The notes under the pieces: generated by a model | The model's database searches: none | What the model was told of the DNA's origin: nothing | The model's input: the letters and a program-made list of their open reading frames with translations, nothing else | Program-made: the position numbers and the translations under genes | Origin: Lonicera japonica | Lineage: Eukaryota; Streptophyta; Magnoliopsida; Dipsacales; Caprifoliaceae | Reading direction: 5' to 3' | NCBI GenBank assembly: GCA_021464415.1 | Contig: CM038471.1 | Span: 72,022,851 to 72,086,850 of the forward strand | Length of the DNA stretch: 64,000 nt | Part shown: positions 47,334 to 64,000 of the stretch, in pieces | Numbering within the stretch: the first letter of the stretch is position 1 | Layout: each line of letters opens with the position of its first letter

Positions 47334-47578
47334 GCACCCCCAAAAAAACTTGGTGACACTCCCACTTTCATTCGGTCCTTTACAACCAAGTAAAGTATCT
47401 GTTACTCTGTTATTGTGGATCGATTAGAAGCTTATATACTCAGTCCTTGACAACCGAGTAATGCATTATTACGTTTATACTCGGTTCTTGACAATTGGGT
47501 AATGTATAGTTACCCGGTTGTAAAGAACCGAATCAAAAGTGGAATTGTTTTCAAGAGATATTGGGGGCGCCAATATTT
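47334..47578. mobile_element. MITE with TATTGGCxCCCCCAA ends, 245 bp
   Basis: The ends TATTGGCACCCCCAA and TTGGGGGCGCCAATA are inverted repeats. The interior repeats the phrase ACAACCGAGTAA/CGGTTCTTGACAA in both directions. It is related to the truncated copy at 13669. No clear target duplication was found. Confidence 0.7.
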
Positions 47579-48730
47579 TAACCCATAATTTAGACTAATG
47601 CTTGATTTTTTTCTTTTCAAATATTTTTGTTCTGCCATCTGACTGAAAATATATATTTAAATTTAAGAAGGAAAATGATAATATGAGGCCTTAGTGCACA
47701 TGTTAAAACTATTATAAATGGAAAGAACAATTTCTTCTACGAGAATCTGTGCCTTATTTAATTGCAGGAGTTTATTTTTATCAAACAAGTAAATGACAAT
47801 AATGCAGCCCAATCTAAAAGAACGTATCAATTTGCACCCTAAATTGTAGCGGGGCCCACAAAATCTACTTAAGGAAAACCCATGCAACCACATTCCTATC
47901 CACCACGTACGCTGTACACTTGTTGAATTAATTGTTAGAGCATCTCCAACAAGCTCTTCAAAGGACTAAACTGCAAATTAATTGAATAGTCGTGTCAGCA
48001 AAATTCACTCCAACAGAAGTAGCACAATGGAATCTCCAATTTGAAAAGTCTTTCTCAGTCTTCAAATATGAAGAGTGATGAAAGAACTCTTCAAACATGT
48101 TTTTTAATATTTTACTAAAGTGATTTTCTGCTAATTTAAAATGACATTGTTGGAAAGTAAAACATTTAATATATAATAATATATTAAAAATTAAAACAAT
48201 AATATATTTGAAGAGGCTCTTGGAGATCATTGAAAACATTTTTTAAAATGGCTCTTCAAAGTGCTACATAGGTCAACAAAATTATTTTTGTAGAGTCATT
48301 TTTTAAGAGGCTCAAAATTATTTTATGTAGCATCTTAACCTCCAACGTGATGTAATATTACGATTTAAATGGAGCAAAAAATATATATCCCATAGATTTT
48401 GACCGGGTAAAAGTGCAATCTTTTTTTTTTCTTTGTTAAAACTTGAAAACACTTATTTAAAACGTAGAAATATATATCCCATGGTCATCATTCTTGATTG
48501 CATTAGGAAGCACTTTTTGATATCCATCTAATTATATTATAAATTTTATATTTTATATTTTATATTATATTATTATTAATATTAATAATAATATATAGTA
48601 AAAGGCTCTCTTTCTCTGCGGGGCTTGACACGTGTCCATTATTAACAAAACGTGCGATGAATATGCTCTAAGCCTGTCATAACTCGGAAACGTAACAGTC
48701 CCTTCGTTCACCACCAACTACTACGAAAAA
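47579..48730. other. Spacer with probable MITE remnant and G-box
   Basis: A segment from TTAGAGCATCTCCAACAAGC (47935) to about 48345 resembles a common MITE type that begins GAGCATCTCCAA. The same words in inverse occur in intron 1 of the PMD gene (about 40059). A G-box GACACGTGTCC lies near 48628, about 100 bp upstream of the basic-protein gene. No gene seen. Confidence 0.5.
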
Positions 48731-49153
48731 ATGATTAAAACAACAACGGCGAAGATAGACAGTGCAGACCACGTTCCAAAATCCCTCATGAGTGAAGGAA
48801 CCTCAAGGAAACGCCGCAACGACGGAGTTGAGGAGAGTGATCCTCAAATAAACATGTCGGAATCTGCTCCGAAAAAACTAATGAAGACATTTCAAATTTT
48901 GGAGTGTGAAGAAGAGAGGGCAGAGAAGAAGACGAAGAAAAACAAGAAGAAGAAGATGAAGAAGAACAAGAAGAAGAACAAGAGAAAGAAGTACGAAAAT
49001 CATGTCGATACCGACATTGACAAATTTGAAGCGTGGTTGAAGTACGAAGACGGAAGCGACCATGTGAGCCCTTCTCTGGATGGTAAAGAGGAAGAAAATG
49101 GTTATGTTCTGGACAGCGATGATGATGAACCTCCAAACCACTCCCATCGATGA
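48731..49153 (+). CDS. Lysine-rich basic/acidic protein, 140 aa
   Basis: Single exon beginning MIKTTTAKIDSADHV. Residues 64-87 are an almost unbroken Lys/Asn/Arg stretch (KKNKKKKMKKNKKKNKRKK), a strong nuclear or nucleolar localisation signal and possible nucleic-acid binder. An acidic C-terminus follows (DGKEEENGYVLDSDDDE). It belongs to the set of small charged proteins of the element. No relatives recognised. Confidence 0.6.
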   Translation: MIKTTTAKIDSADHVPKSLMSEGTSRKRRNDGVEESDPQINMSESAPKKLMKTFQILECEEERAEKKTKKNKKKKMKKNKKKNKRKKYENHVDTDIDKFEAWLKYEDGSDHVSPSLDGKEEENGYVLDSDDDEPPNHSHR

Positions 49154-50217
49154 AAACCCTAGTTTTTGATTTTTTTAACATTTTCTTTTTTGGGTAAGGA
49201 TTTTTGTCAGCGAATCCTCTTGGTAAATTATAATTTTTCTTTTTTGGTGGTTGTGTAAATGATTGGTCCTCAGAGCACCTATATCCCCTACTTTTCTCTC
49301 AATTGTTTTGTTTTGGGCCCCTGGCCTCTCCGAAGCATCAAATCAAGCTTTTTCCTTTTGTTAGTTCAAATGCTTAGGTTCTCCTTCTCTGAATAAAAAA
49401 GAAAACTAAAAACATAATTTCGTCATTTTTAAGTTGAAGATAAAAAAAAAACCAAAAAAAAAATAAAAAAATTTAAAACAACAGGACATAACTACACTTT
49501 TATTAAAGTACATCACAAAATAAAACAAGTATTTTCGTTCATAATTTCTTTTAGGGAATACATTAGTTATTTTATATCAACCGAATGACAAAACTCATGG
49601 ATTTAATTTCCATTAAGTTCATCGAGTATTAATAAGTATTTCTCGACTGTTATTACTCCATTAGGAATGAAGAACTTTGTTAACCTCTTTAAAAGAGGGT
49701 AATGGTGACCCTTGCATTTGATTAGTGGATGCAATAAAAACTGTGGGTATCGCCCAGCTCCCTAACCTAATGCGGCACCGGGTTCGGACGGCAGGGAACC
49801 GTAGCATGGGGGGACGTCTAATCCTTTTGCCGCCGTAAGTCGCCCTGGCTAATCGTAAGTAGCATGCAAGCATTCTCTCAAAATTAGAATTAATGGACAA
49901 CATCGTTTTACACAAGACTTTTTAAAATAGTCATAATTGTAAACTTGTGAGTTCCAACAATATTAATTAGTTGCAGCATGCAATACTTTACATGCCCAAT
50001 CAGAATCGTTGCTTTAGATAAATACTACTTTACATGCACCAAGCATCGGAAATTGCATTATCTCACGCTGCCAAGGAAATAATTAAAACTACTCCAACTG
50101 TTAGAAGATCTTCGCTATAATTAAAACCTTCTAATTAACCTAAATTCTTCAATCAAATTACACTATACTATTATCTTCGTTACAAGTTCTTCGCTTCTTG
50201 TTACTACGATTTCAAAG
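49154..50217. other. Spacer with shared upstream module before the GRF gene
   Basis: It holds a GC-richer 150-bp island at 49740-49880 (ACCGGGTTCGGACGGCAGGG, GCCGCCGTAAGTCGCCC) of unknown origin. It also holds the upstream module at 49920-50020 described separately. The 5' end of the GRF gene is probably within the last 150 bp. Confidence 0.5.
49920..50020 (+). promoter_or_regulatory. Shared upstream module, copy 2
   Basis: It reads GTAAACTTGTGAGTTCCAAC, TTAATTAGTTGCAGCATGCA, TTTACATGCCCAATCAGA and ATCGTTGCTTT, about 200-290 bp upstream of the GRF gene. It is the inverted counterpart of 35140-35235 upstream of the XS-type gene. Confidence 0.7.
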
Positions 50218-50577
50218 ATGGGAGCACTAGATTATTCTAGCAGCAGCAATTCAGGAGAACAAAATCTCGTTTGCAGGCCAAAGCTATGCTTCTGTGGGAA
50301 AAACGCCTCCGTTAAGATTAGCCGGACACTAAAAAACCCAGATAGGATTTTCTATTGCTGCAAGAACAATGGCTGCGGTTTTTTTGAATGGTTTGTTCAA
50401 CCAAGTGCTCTGTCTTCTCTTCCAGAAGAGAACAAAGATAGGTCGACACATTCAACTACTTCAGCTTCTGTTAATATTCTAAATAAGCACGAGAAACTGT
50501 ATGTTATGGTTCTCACTGAAATTGTGTTAACAGTTGTTTTAAATCTTCTTGTAGTTTGCATAATATTAAAGATGTAA
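50218..50577 (+). CDS. GRF zinc-finger protein with C-terminal membrane segment, 119 aa
   Basis: Single exon beginning MGALDYSSSSNSG. The GRF-type zinc finger (residues about 21-61) shows LCFCGKNASVK, then RIFYCCKNNGCGFFEW, with the four zinc cysteines and the aromatic FFEW end typical of the family. A Ser/Thr-rich linker leads to a hydrophobic segment (VMVLTEIVLTVVLNLLVVCI, residues about 96-115) that looks like a tail anchor. GRF fingers bind single-stranded nucleic acid in other proteins. Small GRF plus membrane-tail proteins are common in plant genomes near transposons. Confidence 0.82.
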   Translation: MGALDYSSSSNSGEQNLVCRPKLCFCGKNASVKISRTLKNPDRIFYCCKNNGCGFFEWFVQPSALSSLPEENKDRSTHSTTSASVNILNKHEKLYVMVLTEIVLTVVLNLLVVCIILKM

Positions 50578-51325
50578 AAAATCAGTTATTTCAATAAAAT
50601 TTGATCTCTGTTCTATCCATTGTGTTTCTTCTTTTGTTTTGCATAATATTATTTGATATGTAAAAATCAGTTACAGTTTCATTGTCCTTCAAATTGCGGA
50701 TTAGATAATTTACAATTAACTAATTTACAAAATTTTAATTTATTAGTATTTGGTTGTGTAAATTGAACAATTGTAAAGATGATAATTCAAGTTGATTCAC
50801 AAAAACTCAAATTAGTCATTTCAAGTAAAACTTGAAATTGCCCCAAATTCAAGAATTAGATAATTCATTCCAACTCTATTTTTCGAGAAGATCTAGTATC
50901 TACCCCGTGATGTTGATGCATCTAGACAAAATTTTAAATGACATAGAACAAAAGGGAACATTATTCTAACAATTGGAATTGAATTAGTCATAAATGAGCA
51001 AATTCACAATTCTTCAATCGAAAATTAACCATAATTCAAAAATTAGGTAATTTACACAACCAAACGGGTGGTGTTTTCAATTAAATTTTATCAAAATCTT
51101 TGTTAATTAAACCCATTTGCGTCTTAAAGATAAATTTGACTGATGAGACTTAAAAGACAAAAATACAAATTCTATATTTCCTCAAATAAGCTGTTTCAAT
51201 ATCCAGCTGGGTCTTAAATAAAAATAAAAATAAAAATAAAAATACATATATACATGAGACTTCAATGCATTAATGATATTATAGTTTTTATTTCACCAGC
51301 AAATAAATAAAAATATCTTTCATAA
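50578..51325. other. Spacer, no gene seen
   Basis: Between the convergent GRF gene and the gene at 51326. It contains internally repeated TAGATAATTTACA / AATTAGGTAATTTACAC-like words near 50702 and 51045 and an (ATAAAA)n run (51221-51243). Confidence 0.55.
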
Positions 51326-52215
51326 TCAACGTCCACCTCCGGCTCGGGGCACTACTTCACTTGTCACCAATCCATCTTCCTCATCTCCATTTCTGTTTTG
51401 ATTGCCTTCATATTCTTGCTGCGAAGGAAACAAATAAAAAATAAGTTTTATGTTATTAATCAACCAAGTACATTAAATACTCCTATAATCAGATCAAACG
51501 GTACTTACAATACGACGTCGTAACTCATGTATTACAACGTTAGAAGCATTCAACCTATCTCTCGATTCTAGCATCTTCGAAACTAGTATGTTTTGCAACC
51601 CAACAATCATTCTCAGCAAGGTAGACACTTTCTCAACACTAACCTACATTTGTAAAATTATATTATGTATCAAACATAGGATAATAAAAATATATATATA
51701 AAAGGAAAAAGTAAGAACAAACATTAAAAAACATATCCACTTACAAATCTAACATGTTCTGGAATCTGCATATTGTTCATGTTAACATCTGATGGTATAT
51801 TTATAGTCATTGGATCACCATCTTGGTCTGGAATAAGAAAGGTCCAAGGCGGTATTGGGACATCGTCATCTTCAATTAGACTAACATTTCCATTACTGGC
51901 ACAATCTTAATAATTTAAGATGTACAGATATTATTGGTTAAAATAGGGAAACATGTTAAGCAATTCTCGAATACAGGAAAAAAAAAAAAAACAAACAAGC
52001 AGACTATACACAAATATTACCAAAAAACCGTGTGAGGAACACAGATCAAGCTTCGTACGACTGGTTCTGCCTCGATTCTTGAATCTTGATGATGATGATC
52101 CCTCAGACTTTTTAGGGGAAAAATATCGGCGAGCATTGTCTACGATCTCTCTTGATCTTCTCCGGTAGTTACGTGATCTTGTTGGAACTTGCTGTGATGC
52201 TCCAACAGATCTCAT
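51326..52215 (-). CDS. Uncharacterised four-exon gene, 191 aa
   Basis: Exons 52029-52215, 51745-51905, 51509-51643 and 51326-51418 join with GT-AG introns into one frame. The N-terminus is basic (RSRNYRRRSREIVDNARR, SSSSRFKNRGRTSR). Exon 2 is acidic (VSLIEDDDVPIPPW). Exon 3 encodes a helix (VEKVSTLLRMIVGLQNILVS, then MLESRDRLNASNVVIHELRR), possibly a dimerising segment. The C-terminus is GGGR. It is the outermost gene on the right, 440 bp from the inverted repeat. Family not recognised; intron count suggests a captured or long-resident gene. Confidence 0.68.
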
Positions 52216-52439
52216 CTTAGAAGCAGAAGAAGCAGCTCTGTATTTTACTTTTCTTTCTCTCTCAAAGACTCAGACAAAAAAAATAAACAAACAAAAAGCA
52301 AAGAAAGTAGAGTTGTACGTAAAATGTAACATGATATATAGAGATGAAAAATCAAACTCAAATCTATTTTGAAGTGTTATTTCCTATAAACATATGCCAT
52401 TAATTAACTATAAAACTGAAATGACTAAAACACCCATGT

Positions 52440-52655
52440 GCACTTATCCTAATCCGGAATTGGGTTATACCAAGTCTGTTTGGCAAATGGAATCTTTAAA
52501 GAATCTAAAAGATTAATTAAAAAAAAAAAAAAAAAGATCCGGTCACCTTAACCTGCTATAACAGGTTAAGGGATATGCCAACTCATCAATGTCCATTAAT
52601 TATGTCAGTACCCATCTATGGGTAGAGAGAGAAGGTAACCATTGAAAACTCTTCC
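52440..52655. repeat. Right terminal inverted repeat of the giant element
   Basis: The inverse of 26470-26752. It ends CCATTGAAAACTCTTCC at 52655 next to (TA)n. An A run (52520-52535) and a short palindrome CCTGCTATAACAGG (52551-52564) lie inside. Confidence 0.72.
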
Positions 52656-52865
52656 ATATATATATATCTTATCGAGTAAAATATGTACTCATGATTGATT
52701 TTGTTGTAACATAGTGATTTGAAGCCAAACATTTTTAATTTTTTATACTTAATTTTAATCGATCATTTAATTATAAATCACCCACGCATCACACTTGTAT
52801 ATATTATTTAGTTTCTCATGTTGGGGGTACCAACCACTTATTTAATTAATACATATAGGGTGGGC

Positions 52866-62969
<10,104 letters not shown>

Positions 62970-63024
62970 ACATATATATATAGCTTTATATATGTGAGTA
63001 CTCTATGCAACTCTCTTGCCTTTG

Positions 63025-63034
63025 CTATTTATAG
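63025..63034 (-). promoter_or_regulatory. TATA box of beta-glucosidase copy B
   Basis: CTATAAATAG on the minus strand, about 56-65 bp upstream of the start codon at 62969, conserved in all three copies. Confidence 0.72.
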
Positions 63035-64000
63035 GATAAATACATTCACTACTTTATCAAGTCATAAAAAAGATTTCTTTAATAATTGAATTATATTAAA
63101 AAAAAATGGGTAAAAACTCCATCTATAAGAATGTTTTTTGAAAAAAAAAATACAGAGAATAGTATTTGTTTGAAGTAAAGGCATGTTATTTAATTCTTCT
63201 TAGCCTATGATTCCTATTCATCATTTGTGTTTGAAAAAAAAATTAATGCAAATTTTGTTTTGCAAATTTTGTTTTTATTTTTTAATAAGTATATTTTTAT
63301 GTATCTCACGTAACTTAATTTAGAGAAATGTCAACTAAACCCCAATAGATAGTAATGCATTAAAAAAACAACGACTGCAAACTTAACTTTGTATAATAAA
63401 AAAAAAAGTTATCATGTGTGTTTTTTATCAATAAATGAATTTAAATTTGTAACTTGTAGAAATAACTCTATATATAGCACTATCAATTAACATTTAGAAA
63501 TAGTAATCTGCTAAAAAATATGCAATACAAACTTAATTTTACACGATACCATAAAAAGTTACAATCCAAAATTTACAGCAAAGCTAACATTGCATCCTTT
63601 TAAAATTTGGTAAATTATAGATCTTTAATTTACTAAATTATCATATGCTAATTCTTTTGCAGAAAACTTTCTTAAACAAGCTACATTTTCTAATATTCCA
63701 TATAATATGAATAGCTAGGTCAAATTAAAATTTTCCAATAGTTTAAGAAAATCATAAGAAATCATTTGTGAAGGTCGACCAATTAATTTCTTTGAGATCT
63801 AATGGATAGATATCGTGTTGATTTTATAAGCACCAACAACATGTATATTTTTTTTTTTAGTAAAAAAAATTACATGTATCAATAGGCACTCATATTTTTT
63901 GACAGAGACCATACACATATGATACACGTGGTAATTGAGTACAATAATGTTAGCTTGTAGGTAGGTAGGTAGGTAGAATATGAAATAATGCTCGATCGCT
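63035..64000. other. Upstream flank of copy B, no gene seen
   Basis: AT-rich promoter-side sequence, duplicated at 11896-12875. Only small differences separate the two copies, so they should share most cis-regulatory signals. Confidence 0.6.

Larger units (their letters stand above)
26470..52655. mobile_element. Candidate giant Mutator-like element, about 26.2 kb, with 13 genes
   Basis: The left end begins GGGTAAGGTTTCAATGGTTACC and the right end, read on the minus strand, begins GGAAGAGTTTTCAATGGTTACC. Similarity continues inward for 200 bases or more (ACCCATxGATGG, ACATAATTAATGxACATTGA, and an AATTCCGGAT-like block). Both ends abut (TA)n, so a 9-bp AT target duplication is possible but cannot be proved. 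Inside are a MULE transposase, a Ulp1 protease, a plant mobile domain gene, GRF and XS-type zinc-finger genes and eight small genes. Such a mix is known in part from Ulp1-bearing MULEs (Kaonashi type). The alternative, that two unrelated MULE ends happen to flank a gene-rich segment, is less likely because the ends are in correct opposite orientation and the content is transposon-like throughout. Confidence 0.75.

Noticed and set aside
49661..49915. 84-codon minus-strand frame over the GC-richer island
   Set aside because: Arg/Pro-rich chance frame without a recognisable domain or promoter; the origin of the GC-rich island remains unknown.

Overview
The window reads as plant nuclear DNA, most likely from a eudicot. 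It is AT-rich, its genes have many introns with GT-AG splice sites, it holds a tandem cluster of glycoside hydrolase family 1 (GH1) beta-glucosidase genes, and it is loaded with plant-type mobile elements (Ty1/copia, hAT, PIF/Tourist, Mutator-like, SINE). A 100-base run of N at 13887-13986 marks an assembly gap.

Three GH1 beta-glucosidase copies lie on the minus strand. Copy A (exons 1-5 at 1519-11830) is cut by the left window edge. Copy C (14041-21334) has exons 1-10, ends at the gap and carries three one-base deletions in exons 4-5. Copy B (52866-62969) is complete: 13 exons join to a 514-residue open frame with signal peptide, the acid/base motif TLNEP and the nucleophile motif ITENG. Copies A and B belong to a near-identical segmental duplication (1292-12875 and 59099-64000). 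Copy B keeps exact empty sites for three insertions found only in A: a copia element ending at 1291, a second copia at 2539-8627 and a Tourist MITE at 9799-10361. Both copies share an older solo LTR, which C lacks, so the insertions can be put in order.

Between copies C and B lies the most remarkable object: a candidate giant Mutator-like element of about 26.2 kb (26470-52655). It is bounded by diverged inverted repeats of about 200-280 bp and abuts (TA)n on both sides. It carries at least 13 plausible genes: a FAR1-MULE-SWIM-zinc knuckle transposase (one frameshift), an intact seven-exon Ulp1/C48 protease, a 1049-residue plant mobile domain protein with a coiled-coil tail, a GRF zinc-finger membrane microprotein, an XS-type zinc-finger protein and eight small acidic, basic or coiled-coil proteins. 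Some of these are paralogous pairs that share upstream sequence. Tandem arrays built on a CCGAAGGATC-like motif, G-box motifs and a triplet-repeat/SINE region fill the spaces between genes.

The rest is intronic and intergenic DNA with further mobile elements: hAT-type MITEs in copy C, and a foldback element, a GGACACG-rich TIR element and the solo LTR in copy B introns. Most exon boundaries were placed by hand from splice signals, reading-frame continuity and comparison of the three GH1 copies. Family names come from recognised motifs, not from database searches.
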